Source of the DNA: Spirochaetales bacterium
GTDB lineage: Bacteria; Spirochaetota; Spirochaetia; JABEVK01
Direction of reading: 5' to 3'
DNA: 32,322 nt
Assembly (NCBI GenBank): GCA_013044245.1
Contig: JABEVK010000139.1
Span: 1-32,322 of the forward strand
Below, piece after piece: positions 7,062 through 15,306 of this stretch (the first letter of the stretch is position 1; each line of letters begins with the position of its first letter). The notes under the pieces were generated by a model. That model was not told where the DNA came from. It saw only the letters and a program-made list of their open reading frames with translations, and ran no database searches. The position numbers and the translations under genes are program-made.

Positions 7062-8840
7062 ATGAATTTCGCGGCACTTGAGCATCGTAGTCAAAGTCCC
7101 TGGTGCTTTTCCCTTAACAACAAGTCAATCGGTGTCCGTCTAAGGACTGCAAAGGGTGATTTTGACCGCGTAGTTTTACGAATCGGCGACCCTTTTGACT
7201 GGCAAGCCGGTGCGATGCCCGAGTCTGCGAGCCACTGGAACGCCCAATTTATTTCGATGAAACTCGTTGGCGTCACCGAGTGGTACGACTGGTGGGAGGC
7301 CGAGTGGACCCCGCCTTACCACCGAGCCCGCTACGGTTTTAGACTTTTCCGTGGCACAAAACAGTGGGATTTTGGCGAAGGCGGGCTTGCTCCTGCGGCT
7401 TCTGAGGCTGATCCGGCTTGGAACTCTACCTTCCTTTATCCTTATTTACATGACAGTGAAGTTCACCAACTACCCGAGTGGATTAAAGACAGTTCCTGGT
7501 ACCAAATTTTTCCCGATCGATTTTCGCGAGAGGGAGCTGAAGGACCTTGGCCCCAAGGACCTGTCACTAACAAAGAGTTTTACGGGGGTAATCTCGAAGG
7601 GATTCTTAAAAAGCTAGACTATTTGGCCGAGCTTGGCGTTAAAGGGTTATACCTTACCCCTGTTTTTGAATCCCCGAGCGTTCATCGCTACGATACCACC
7701 GATTATCGGCGCATCGACCCTCGCTTAGGCACCTCGCAAGATTTACAACGCTTGGTAGAAGAGGCCCACCGTCATGGTCTACGAATTCTCTTGGACGCAG
7801 TATTCAACCACTGCGGCCGCGATTTTGCTCCCTGGCAGGATGTTCTGGCAAAAGGACAAGACTCTCGCTACGTATCGTGGTTTCATATCGATGGCTTTCC
7901 GCTGTTTTCTCAGGGCCACGACACCGGCAACCGCCGAGACGCTCAGTTTGAAACCTTCTCGTTTACAACCCGCATGCCGAAATTTCGCACCACGAACCCC
8001 GAGGTCCGAGAATTTCTTTTAGATACTGCCGTCTTTTGGACCCGAGAGCTGGGGATCGATGGCTGGCGCTTGGATGTTGCCAATGAGGTCGATCATGAGT
8101 TTTGGCGTGAGTTCCGTCGTCGTATTCGCGCTGTTAACCCTCAAGCCTACATTGTTGGTGAAATTTGGCTTGATGCCCTCCCCTGGCTGACAGGTGACCA
8201 ATTTGATGGGGTGATGAACTACCCAGTGGGGTTTTTAATTCGAGATTTTGTCGCCGATGAATCGCGCTCGGCCAAACAAACCGTCGAGAAACTCACAGCC
8301 CGCGAAATGGCGTACCCGCGTCAAGCCACTGAAGCGGGATTCAACCTGTTAGAATCTCACGACAGTGTTCGTCTGTTGACCTTTTTGAAGGGACGTAAGG
8401 ATCTGGCCAAACTTGCCTACTTTTTGCTGGCCTTACAGCAAGGCGCACCCTGCTTCTATTATGGTAGCGAGGTCGGTCTCGAAGGTGGCGATGACCCGGA
8501 CAACAGACGCTGTATGCCATGGGATTCTCAGCACCAGGATACCGATATGCTGAACTTCTTTAAAAGTTTATTAAGCTTTTATAATCAGTGGCATACCTTT
8601 TGGAAAACTGGGAGTAAGATCGATGTAACCACGCACCGCTACCCAGGTCTTCTGGCATGGCGGTTTACGCTGAACAACGACGTGCTTACCGCTGTGGTCA
8701 ATAGGTCTTCGAAAGTTATACCGGCGGCAGGTTTAAGAAAGTTTCTGCCGGAATTGCTTCGAGGTCAAACAGTTTTCGGACAACCGTCCGCCAGTCTTGC
8801 TCCGTATGGAATCCGGGCTGTTTTAGAAAAAAGGAGTTAA
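7062..8840 (+). CDS. CBM34/GH13_20 maltogenic amylase, neopullulanase or cyclomaltodextrinase
   Basis: Enzyme of 592 residues with an N-terminal CBM34-like beta domain (about 1-125) and a GH13 barrel, the architecture of neopullulanase, cyclomaltodextrinase and maltogenic amylase. There is no signal peptide, so it should hydrolyse imported dextrins in the cytoplasm. Region I DAVFNH ends at His250, and MPKFRTTNPEVREF is typical of this subfamily. The triad is Asp338 (GWRLDVAN), Glu367 (VGEIWLD) and Asp434 (LLESHDSVR). ATG 7062 is preceded by AAGGAG at 5 nt; an in-frame ATG at 7020 has no such site and would add 14 poor residues. It is divergent from malE, shares the operator region, and is followed after 1 nt by a lipoprotein gene. 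The exact specificity among the three activities is open. Confidence 0.92.
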   Translation: MNFAALEHRSQSPWCFSLNNKSIGVRLRTAKGDFDRVVLRIGDPFDWQAGAMPESASHWNAQFISMKLVGVTEWYDWWEAEWTPPYHRARYGFRLFRGTKQWDFGEGGLAPAASEADPAWNSTFLYPYLHDSEVHQLPEWIKDSSWYQIFPDRFSREGAEGPWPQGPVTNKEFYGGNLEGILKKLDYLAELGVKGLYLTPVFESPSVHRYDTTDYRRIDPRLGTSQDLQRLVEEAHRHGLRILLDAVFNHCGRDFAPWQDVLAKGQDSRYVSWFHIDGFPLFSQGHDTGNRRDAQFETFSFTTRMPKFRTTNPEVREFLLDTAVFWTRELGIDGWRLDVANEVDHEFWREFRRRIRAVNPQAYIVGEIWLDALPWLTGDQFDGVMNYPVGFLIRDFVADESRSAKQTVEKLTAREMAYPRQATEAGFNLLESHDSVRLLTFLKGRKDLAKLAYFLLALQQGAPCFYYGSEVGLEGGDDPDNRRCMPWDSQHQDTDMLNFFKSLLSFYNQWHTFWKTGSKIDVTTHRYPGLLAWRFTLNNDVLTAVVNRSSKVIPAAGLRKFLPELLRGQTVFGQPSASLAPYGIRAVLEKRS

Positions 8841-8841
8841 A

Positions 8842-9558
8842 ATGCCACGAGCAAATTTTTTTACGGTAGGATTTTTGGGTGGCCTAGTCGCCCTAGCCCT
8901 GAGTTCCTGCGCGACAACGTTGCCTGCGCACCCCTGGAGCCTTAAATCTCACGAGGCACTCTTTGGAACCATTCCTGCGGTTCGTGTATCAGACAGCAAA
9001 ACGACCACAGTTCCCTTAAAGGTGATTCTCGAAACCCCGCGAAACGCCGTTTCTCTTCGGTATACCAATGCCTTTGACGAGGCTCACATGACTTTCTTTG
9101 ACACACAATTTCCTGAAGTCGAAGCGTACTTGCAAAAATACCTTGGCTGGCGCCAACAAATCGAGACTCAAAAGCTTGCCGTGACGGCAAAAGAAATTGG
9201 ACAAACTACAGTACGCTTGACCTTTTTCGGGTCGCATTTTTTGGGGTTAACCGCCAGTGCTTCGGCAGCGTATACCTACCACGTTCCTGCGACTTTTTCG
9301 TTAGTACAACGTGATGGTCATTATAGGCTTTCGTGCAAAATCGGCGGCGTCGATAGTATAGCCGACCCAGCGGCCGCCTACCCTTCGCAAGATTATTACT
9401 TCACTGATGATGCGGCTGAACTTTTAGCCAAACTTTTTTCACCAGCCAGCGCCGAACAATTTGAAAAATTCCTCGCAGTAAGTGATGAAAAAAGCTCAGC
9501 CGGCTCTGGTCTTAAAGACCAGAATAATCCTAACAAGGATGCCGGCAAGCTTCAATAA
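8842..9558 (+). CDS. putative lipoprotein, unknown function
   Basis: 238-residue protein with a lipoprotein signal peptide: hydrophobic stretch at residues 8-21 and lipobox LSSC with Cys at 23. I do not recognise the mature domain. It contains aromatic and Thr/Val-rich segments that look beta-rich, with a more helical part around 95-115, and it ends in a polar Lys/Asn/Asp tail. Its ATG follows the GH13_20 stop by a single base, and AAGGAG lies inside the end of that gene, so the two are co-transcribed and probably coupled. The location in a starch island suggests a role in dextrin handling at the envelope, but this is inference from context only. It converges on the next amylase gene with only 21 nt between them. 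Confidence 0.8.
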   Translation: MPRANFFTVGFLGGLVALALSSCATTLPAHPWSLKSHEALFGTIPAVRVSDSKTTTVPLKVILETPRNAVSLRYTNAFDEAHMTFFDTQFPEVEAYLQKYLGWRQQIETQKLAVTAKEIGQTTVRLTFFGSHFLGLTASASAAYTYHVPATFSLVQRDGHYRLSCKIGGVDSIADPAAAYPSQDYYFTDDAAELLAKLFSPASAEQFEKFLAVSDEKSSAGSGLKDQNNPNKDAGKLQ

Positions 9559-9579
9559 TCTCGATCGCAGTAGTTGCGA

Positions 9580-11175
9580 CTAAGGCACCAGGACCACCGC
9601 GCTTTGCGCGGGGACGGTGCCTGTCAAGGTATTGCTTCCGTTGGCCAGCGAGACCCCCGAAACCCCTGACTTAACCGAAAAAGTGTCCCCCGAAGGGCCA
9701 CGATCCGGGTAAGTACCCGGCGCAAAACTGGTCGATACCGTGATGGTTTGCGCTGAACTTGCGGCGTTCACCAACACCATACCAGCGTCGACGCCACCTG
9801 ATTGCCTTTTAATCGCCAAAAGGGCCGTGGTCATACTGCTCGGAGCGCCGTTCCCAGCATACTCCAAATATTCCGAATCCCCGGCCATCAAGTTATGAAA
9901 CCAATTCACTGCGACCATCACAGGGTCATACCACAAGCCTTCACCGGGGCGCACAAACAGAATGTTTACCATCCCGGCCCTGGCGGTCAAGATCGCATTT
10001 TCTACCAACCGTTGAGCGTAACTCTGACCGGCGGTGTTATATAATCCTCCCGTGTAGTTGTCCCAGTTTTCGGTGTAGACAACAATTTTCGTGGGGTCTT
10101 CGCCACTTCCTGAACTAGCAGGTATTGTTGCCAACCCTGTCAGGTTAGCTTTGGTGTAAGCGTTTGCCAGTTGGCCTATAACATTCGTGGCCGTGGTGCG
10201 AAAATACGTTTGGTACCCGTTCTCATTGTCAGCGGCGTCATTCACATCCTGGATCACTTCACCGTATAAAAAGAGGTTTGACCTATTGGTCAGGTTTGGC
10301 AAAACGTCATCCCAAAAGTTGCCACTACCAGTGTTCGCATAGGGTGTAGTCGTCAATTTTAAGGCGACAGGGTCCCACTGGTACAAGGTTACCGGGCTTG
10401 ACTGAACACCAGTCCACGAGGCCCCGGCATCGACGCCGGCATTGGTTTCGATACTCTTGGCGGCGTCAAAACGAAAGCCCCCCGCACCATCGGCAATACA
10501 CTGATTAAGAAAGCCCAGCATCAAGCTCTGAACGGTGGTGTTTTGAGTATTCCAGTCAGGCCCGTTACCCAGATCATACTGGGTTTCTTGCATTCGGTTT
10601 TCCCAATTCGCCACGGTAGGGTTGTTGTGAAACCAATCCTTTTGGTGTGCTTGAATGTAGCTGGCTACGTGGGGGTCAAAGCCCCCAGGCGTCCCGTTGT
10701 CTGCAGTTTGATTGAGCACGGCGTCGACGATAATGCTGATACCGTAAGACGCCGCGGCCGTTGTCAAGTTTTTAAACCCGGTTTCATTACCCAGGGTGGG
10801 GTTGCCAATGGTTAAATCGCAGGGTTGATAGAGCAGGTACCATTGGGCTAAGGTCGCTGACTGTTTGATGGGCTCTAACGGAGAGACCTCGACGGCGTTA
10901 TACCCAGCGGCAGCAATATTAGCCAAATTGGCTTCAATATCAGAAAAGGACCACATCCAGGCGTCCAGAACGACACTGTTCGACACAGACGTCGGCAGTT
11001 TTGCATTGGTCGATAACGTATTGGTTGGCACGCTCGAAGGCGTCTTGATCGATACAACACTCGAAACAACGGCAGAAGTTCCACTCAAAGGAGAAACTGA
11101 GCTACCAGAACCCGTCGGTTGAACACACGAACCTAAAATAAGAACAGCCGCAAGCGCGGCTAAGATTTTCCCCAT
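9580..11175 (-). CDS. GH13 amylase-like lipoprotein lacking two active-site His
   Basis: 531-residue GH13 protein with a lipoprotein signal (LGSC, Cys17) and a Ser/Thr/Val-rich spacer to about residue 65, so it should be membrane-anchored outside the cytoplasm. The triad is retained: Asp237 in GFRFDAAKS, Glu306 in YGEVIQD, Asp372 in ENWDNY. Two residues that are His in almost all GH13 enzymes are changed: region I reads DAVLNQ (Gln156) and region IV reads ENWD (Trp371). A segment of about 30 residues (around 250-285) is absent from the neighbouring paralogue. A small beta domain ends the protein. The ATG has GAGG 5 nt upstream. It is 76 nt downstream of the paralogue on the same strand. Activity may be shifted or altered; amylase is a family-level call. 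Confidence 0.88.
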   Translation of the reverse strand: MGKILAALAAVLILGSCVQPTGSGSSVSPLSGTSAVVSSVVSIKTPSSVPTNTLSTNAKLPTSVSNSVVLDAWMWSFSDIEANLANIAAAGYNAVEVSPLEPIKQSATLAQWYLLYQPCDLTIGNPTLGNETGFKNLTTAAASYGISIIVDAVLNQTADNGTPGGFDPHVASYIQAHQKDWFHNNPTVANWENRMQETQYDLGNGPDWNTQNTTVQSLMLGFLNQCIADGAGGFRFDAAKSIETNAGVDAGASWTGVQSSPVTLYQWDPVALKLTTTPYANTGSGNFWDDVLPNLTNRSNLFLYGEVIQDVNDAADNENGYQTYFRTTATNVIGQLANAYTKANLTGLATIPASSGSGEDPTKIVVYTENWDNYTGGLYNTAGQSYAQRLVENAILTARAGMVNILFVRPGEGLWYDPVMVAVNWFHNLMAGDSEYLEYAGNGAPSSMTTALLAIKRQSGGVDAGMVLVNAASSAQTITVSTSFAPGTYPDRGPSGDTFSVKSGVSGVSLANGSNTLTGTVPAQSAVVLVP

Positions 11176-11199
11176 GCTAACCTCATAAAAATAAATGTA

Positions 11200-11229
11200 G
11201 CTGTCTAGACTCCCGAGAGCCTAGACAGC
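11200..11229 (-). terminator. hairpin between tandem amylase genes
   Basis: GCTGTCTAG (11200-11208) pairs perfectly with CTAGACAGC (11221-11229), with inner CTC/GAG pairing after one mismatch. On the minus strand the stem is followed by a T-rich run (CATTTATTTTTA), so it can terminate or attenuate transcription from the upstream amylase gene into 9580-11175. No separate promoter is evident for the downstream gene. Confidence 0.65.
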
Positions 11230-11251
11230 CAACTTAAAAGTTCAAAAATCG

Positions 11252-13654
11252 CTACTGAACGGTGGCGCTCAGTGTCGTTGTGCTGACATTAACCGTCAGC
11301 GTCACATTCTGTCCTGCCGAGCAGGGAATGCTGATTTGTGTATTGGTCGAGTTACTAAAGCTAATGTTGCTCGATTTACTCCACGACCCAAAGCCCCAAG
11401 CTCCGCTCCAACCCGAAGCTGTATTGCACACCTGTAACTCCAAGGCGCTGGCATTGTTGCCCCGAGCAATCGTTGTTGCCGTCACCCCATTAGGAATCGT
11501 GATCGTTGACGTGGTGTTGGGTGAAGCAGACAGGGTATTGGCCGTCAGGCTCCAATTGTTAGCATCACCGGGAAAGGTGACGTTTTGAGACGATCCGTTA
11601 TCGATAAAGACAATGGTCAAAGTCCCGCTACTGCTGGTCGAAACCGTATAAGCCGCGCTAGCCACCGAGCTACTGTTGTAACCGGATTCTACGGCGATTG
11701 CTTTAACGGTTTCTGAGGCACTGATCGTCACAGTTGCTGACGACGAGCCTGACGTTCCGCTGGTGCTAGAAGTGGTGGGTGTTGAACCGTTAGTAGTGTA
11801 GTAAATGGTGGCACCCGGTGTTGACGAGCTCATCGTCACCGAGGTTCCGCTCGTTACGGTGCCAGCGGCCACACTAAAGGTAGGAGTAGTGGCCGTCGGA
11901 GTTACGGCAGAAGTCGAAACACTGTAGGCCAGCGTACTATCATTAAACTGGAAGGTATACGTTCCTGCGGCACCTGTTGTGTAGCCAATGTTGCCACCCG
12001 CTACTGCGGCGGTTCCCGCTGTAGAAGAGGTTCCCCAGTTGCTACTCGAGGCCCAGGTACCGGTAGCGTCATACTTGTATTGGTAAGCGGTCGATGCTGA
12101 CAAGCTGACCTGCGCTTGCCACACATGGTTGGCCACCAGCGTCATCGGCGTGGTTCCCCAGGAGTTCATGCTTCCCCGCAAGTACATGCTACTGTAGTTC
12201 GATGTGTAACCTGAAGGAGTAGGCGTGGGGGTCGGTGTGGGTGTAGGGGTTGGGCTTGATGAGGATTCCAAAACTACCGCCGTGGTTCCTGGCATAGTCC
12301 CCGTTAAAGTACCATTCGACACGGTAAAGACCGCACCCGACGGGCCCTGGTCGGTATAGGTGCCATTGGGTAATGCCGTGGCCGAAGTAATGTAAGCCGA
12401 ACCACCCGCATTGATTAAAGTAGCGCCCAAGGTTCCGCGTTCCACAATCAAAACCGCGTTGTCATTCGAAGGATTACGCAGGTATTCGCCCTGCCCAGCC
12501 GCGGCATTCTTAAAGTTGATCACCGCTTTCAAGACAGGGTCACTCCACAGACTTTCGTTGGGGCGAGCAAACACGATATCGACAGCTCCGGCACGACTAG
12601 CCATGATGGCGTTAGCCAAGAGGCGTTTGTTGTACGAGAACGATGACGTATTAACACCAACGGAACCTTCGTAGTTATCCCAGTCTTCAATGTAAGTCAC
12701 AATCTTCGAAGGATTATCATTGTAGGTATTACCCGAAACGGCATGGGTAAAGTTCATCAAGTTTCCCGTTGACAAATTTTGTGAATCAATAGCTGACGAA
12801 ACTTGGCTAAGGTAGTTGACGTTAGTCGTCCGAACAAACTGCTGATAGCCTTGGGCATTATCATTCACATCTTGAAGAACCTCGCCATACATGAACAGGT
12901 TCGAAGAGTTACTGATGCCATTCATCATGGTTTCCCACCAGTTACCAGCATAGGACTGACCAGCGTCGATCCCCACGTTAGTTTCGATACTCTTAGCGGC
13001 ATCAAAGCGGAAGCCCCCTGCTCCGTCAGCAACACACTCATTCAAGAAGGCCAATTGCATCTGCTGGACGGTGCTACTTTGCGTGTCCCAGTCAGGGCCA
13101 TTGCCCAGGTTTTGTTGAGTCTCGTCGTAGCGGTTCTGCCAGTTCTGTACCGTTCCCTGATTGTGAAAGTACGAATAGTTGGCAATGCTAGGGTCAACGG
13201 CCGGGTCAAACTGTCCCGAGGTTCCATCATCAGCGACCTGATTCAAAACAGCGTCAACGATGATTTTGATACCGTACTGCTTAGCGGCGGAGCACAAATT
13301 CTTAAAGTCAGTTTCAGAACCCAGCTGGGCGTTCCCCACCTTAAGGTTGACTGGCTGATAGAACAGGTACCAGGCAAAGCCGTTTGCTAACGACGTATTG
13401 CTCTTGGTTCCCTGAACCGGCGAAACTTGAATCGCAGAATATCCGTCTGCCGCCACCTGGGGCAGGACATTCTGAATTGACGAGAACGACCACTGCCACA
13501 TGTCCAAAACAACACCGTCCCCAGCGAACGTTGTCATGTTCGACATGACTGAACGGTTGGCAGTGCTTGAAGTACTGGTTGAAACTAAGCCGGTAGGAGT
13601 ACTGCAACCGACTGCCAAGGCCAAAAGGGCAACCAGCCCCAAAATCATTTTCAT
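11252..13654 (-). CDS. multidomain GH13 amylase-like lipoprotein with starch-binding-type modules
   Basis: 800-residue surface-type lipoprotein (LAVGC, Cys17). Order: GH13 catalytic part (about 45-400), small beta domain (to about 465), a pure Pro-Thr linker (about 468-480), a module with YLRGSMNSWG and aromatic residues resembling starch-binding domains (484-582), a CHB_HEX_C-type module with ATIYYTTNGSTPT (589-672), and an unrecognised beta-rich C-terminal module (677-800) with two cysteines. The triad is Asp218 (GFRFDAAKS), Glu258 (YGEVLQD), Asp326 (EDWDNY). As in the next gene, region I reads DAVLNQ (Gln139) and region IV has Trp325 where His is expected. ATG 13654 follows AAGGAAAGG; the ATG at 13693 would put 13 charged residues before the signal peptide. 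It has its own promoter. Confidence 0.88.
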   Translation of the reverse strand: MKMILGLVALLALAVGCSTPTGLVSTSTSSTANRSVMSNMTTFAGDGVVLDMWQWSFSSIQNVLPQVAADGYSAIQVSPVQGTKSNTSLANGFAWYLFYQPVNLKVGNAQLGSETDFKNLCSAAKQYGIKIIVDAVLNQVADDGTSGQFDPAVDPSIANYSYFHNQGTVQNWQNRYDETQQNLGNGPDWDTQSSTVQQMQLAFLNECVADGAGGFRFDAAKSIETNVGIDAGQSYAGNWWETMMNGISNSSNLFMYGEVLQDVNDNAQGYQQFVRTTNVNYLSQVSSAIDSQNLSTGNLMNFTHAVSGNTYNDNPSKIVTYIEDWDNYEGSVGVNTSSFSYNKRLLANAIMASRAGAVDIVFARPNESLWSDPVLKAVINFKNAAAGQGEYLRNPSNDNAVLIVERGTLGATLINAGGSAYITSATALPNGTYTDQGPSGAVFTVSNGTLTGTMPGTTAVVLESSSSPTPTPTPTPTPTPSGYTSNYSSMYLRGSMNSWGTTPMTLVANHVWQAQVSLSASTAYQYKYDATGTWASSSNWGTSSTAGTAAVAGGNIGYTTGAAGTYTFQFNDSTLAYSVSTSAVTPTATTPTFSVAAGTVTSGTSVTMSSSTPGATIYYTTNGSTPTTSSTSGTSGSSSATVTISASETVKAIAVESGYNSSSVASAAYTVSTSSSGTLTIVFIDNGSSQNVTFPGDANNWSLTANTLSASPNTTSTITIPNGVTATTIARGNNASALELQVCNTASGWSGAWGFGSWSKSSNISFSNSTNTQISIPCSAGQNVTLTVNVSTTTLSATVQ
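12217..12253. repeat. Pro-Thr codon repeat
   Basis: Short low-complexity DNA run that encodes alternating Pro and Thr in the linker between the catalytic part and the first binding-type module of the 800-residue amylase. Codons vary at the third base, so it is a protein-level linker rather than a strict DNA microsatellite. Confidence 0.75.
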
Positions 13655-13714
13655 AAGCCTTTCCTTTTCTTTAATGGTTTCATCCGTCAACAACGGATAG
13701 TTCGTCGAAAATGT

Positions 13715-13758
13715 CGTGTGCGTTTCACTCGTAATGTTTTTTACTTACGTTGCACACG
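13715..13758. promoter_or_regulatory. inverted repeat in 5' leader of amylase gene
   Basis: CGTGTGC (13715-13721) and GCACACG (13752-13758) form a perfect 7-bp inverted repeat with inner CGTAA/TTACG pairing. It lies about 14-58 nt into the predicted transcript of the 800-residue amylase. A second small perfect hairpin, ATCCGT (13682-13687) with ACGGAT (13693-13698), lies closer to the start. It could be an operator pair or an RNA structure. Confidence 0.45.
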
Positions 13759-13778
13759 TTAATTTTCCTACTAAATTT

Positions 13779-13807
13779 TTTATACACCCACCTTCTCTAT
13801 CTGGCAA
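13779..13807 (-). promoter_or_regulatory. promoter of 800-residue amylase
   Basis: On the minus strand TTGCCA (13807-13802) and TATAAA (13784-13779) are spaced by exactly 17 bp. Transcription should start near 13772, giving a leader of about 118 nt that carries the inverted repeats at 13715-13758 and 13682-13698. Confidence 0.75.
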
Positions 13808-13821
13808 GTTTTTTTTCATGC

Positions 13822-13857
13822 AAAAAAAAACCGGAGGCCTAACCTCCGGTTTTTTTT
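13822..13857. terminator. bidirectional Rho-independent terminator after glyS
   Basis: Stem CCGGAGG (13831-13837) and CCTCCGG (13843-13849), flanked by an A-run on the left and a T-run on the right. On the minus strand this is a classical terminator for glyS, 20 nt past its stop. It isolates the amylase promoter from glyS transcription. Confidence 0.9.
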
Positions 13858-13877
13858 AAGCTCTGTCGTGTCAGGTT

Positions 13878-15233
13878 CTACTGCCCACGACGGTAATTTC
13901 TTATATTGTTACGAATAAAGTTTGAAAGCTCAGAAATTTTGATTCGTTCTTGTTTCATACTGTCGCGGTAACGAATGGTAACAGTTTGGTCATCCTTGGT
14001 CTGATAGTCGACAGTAACGCAGTACGGGGTGCCAATTTCATCCTGCCGGCGGTAGTTTTTACCGATGTTTCCCGTAGGTTCCAACATGGTGGTAAAGTCG
14101 TCGCGAAGACTCTTTTCAAGCTCTTGCGCCAGCTCAAGCAGGCCATCCTTTTTTACAACCGGCATGACCGCAACTTTGACGGGAGCGAGGTTGGGATGAA
14201 AATGCATCACCGTTCGAACATCGCCTTCGCCAAGGGTTTCTTCTTCGTAGGCATCGGTCAAAACCATCAGCACCGACCGCGTTAGACCAGCACTGGTTTC
14301 GATAACGTAGGGGATAAAGCGCTCCTGGGCTTCTTGATCCAGGTATTCTTGCTTGTCGCCCGAGAACTCTTGGTGACGCCGCAAGTCGTAGTCAGAGCGG
14401 CTATGAATCCCTTCAAGTTCCTGCCAGCCCATAGGAAACAAAAACTCAATGTCGAAAGCATTGATGGCGTAGTGAGCCAGCTCGTCCTTGCCATGCTGGT
14501 GAAAGCGCAAATGCTCGGGCGCAATGCCAAGTTTATTCGAGTAATAGTCAATGCGGCTTTGCTTCCAGTATTCAAACCACTTTGGTTCTTCTTTAGGGTT
14601 AATGAAGAACTGCATTTCCATTTGCTCAAATTCTGCTGTGCGGAAAATGAAGGCTTTGGTGACGATTTCGTTGCGGAAGGCCTTTCCCACCTGGGCAATG
14701 CCAAAGGGAACCTTAACACGGCTCGACGCCACCACGTTCTTAAAGTTGACAAAGATTCCCTGTGCCGTTTCGGGGCGCAGGTAGATCAGGCTCGAGGTTT
14801 CTTCGACGGGCCCAATATGCGTAGTAAACATTAAGTTGAATTTACGGGGTTCACCCAAAGTGTCACGGCTTCCGCAGGTCGGGCAAGGCCCCTTCAGGTC
14901 AATGTGATCAGCGCGAAAGCGGCCCTTGCATTTTTTACATTCTACCAACGGGTCGGTGAAGTTTTCGACGTGGCCCGAGGCCGACCAGACCTTGGGATGC
15001 ATTAAAATGGCAGCATCCAGACCCACGATGTTATCGTGCATCTGGGTCATTTCTTTCCACCAAACCTGCTGAATATTTTTCTTGAGCTCTACCCCCAGGG
15101 GACCATAATCCCAGGCTCCGGATTGACCGCCATAAATCTCGCTCGACTGAAACACAAAGCCGCGACGGCGGGATAGCGAAACCAGTTTTTCAAGGGTGAC
15201 ATTCGCTTTCACCGCGTCAGATTTTTCACTCAT
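13878..15233 (-). CDS. glyS: glycyl-tRNA synthetase, single-chain class II type
   Basis: Charges tRNA-Gly with glycine in the cytosol. At 451 residues it is the short homodimeric (archaeal/eukaryal-like) GlyRS, not the alpha2beta2 enzyme. Features: N-terminal SGAWDYGPLG motif, a Zn-ribbon-like CKKC...CPTC insertion (about 96-124), class II motif 2 around GKAFRNEI, motif 3 in GLTRSVLMVL, and a C-terminal anticodon-binding domain. ATG 15233 is chosen because GGGAG lies 7 nt upstream; an in-frame start at 15266 adds 11 atypical residues and falls near the promoter's predicted transcription start. This GlyRS type is usual in spirochaetes, mycoplasmas, Bacteroidetes and Deinococcus, among others. 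It has its own promoter and terminator although it follows gltX by 73 nt. Confidence 0.96.
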   Translation of the reverse strand: MSEKSDAVKANVTLEKLVSLSRRRGFVFQSSEIYGGQSGAWDYGPLGVELKKNIQQVWWKEMTQMHDNIVGLDAAILMHPKVWSASGHVENFTDPLVECKKCKGRFRADHIDLKGPCPTCGSRDTLGEPRKFNLMFTTHIGPVEETSSLIYLRPETAQGIFVNFKNVVASSRVKVPFGIAQVGKAFRNEIVTKAFIFRTAEFEQMEMQFFINPKEEPKWFEYWKQSRIDYYSNKLGIAPEHLRFHQHGKDELAHYAINAFDIEFLFPMGWQELEGIHSRSDYDLRRHQEFSGDKQEYLDQEAQERFIPYVIETSAGLTRSVLMVLTDAYEEETLGEGDVRTVMHFHPNLAPVKVAVMPVVKKDGLLELAQELEKSLRDDFTTMLEPTGNIGKNYRRQDEIGTPYCVTVDYQTKDDQTVTIRYRDSMKQERIKISELSNFIRNNIRNYRRGQ

Positions 15234-15268
15234 CAAGGTACTCCCAGGGGCACTTGTGGCCCTCAAAC

Positions 15269-15297
15269 ACTTTACCGTTCTGACGCAGTTTTGGCAA
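15269..15297 (-). promoter_or_regulatory. glyS promoter
   Basis: On the minus strand TTGCCA (15297-15292) and TAAAGT (15274-15269) with a 17-bp spacer lie in the 73-nt gap after gltX. The start point would be near 15262, about 29 nt before the glyS ATG. Confidence 0.7.
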
Positions 15298-15306
15298 GAA
15301 AGCCGA

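Noticed and set aside
9565-9579. TCGCA-GTAGT-TGCGA hairpin as terminator between convergent genes
   Set aside because: Only 5 bp with no T-run; too weak to call.
13655-13693. Longer start for the 800-residue amylase
   Set aside because: It would place 13 charged residues before a good lipoprotein signal peptide; AAGGAAAGG precedes ATG 13654.
14334-14834. Open frame of 166 codons opposite glyS
   Set aside because: It is a shadow of glyS with no ribosome site or domain.
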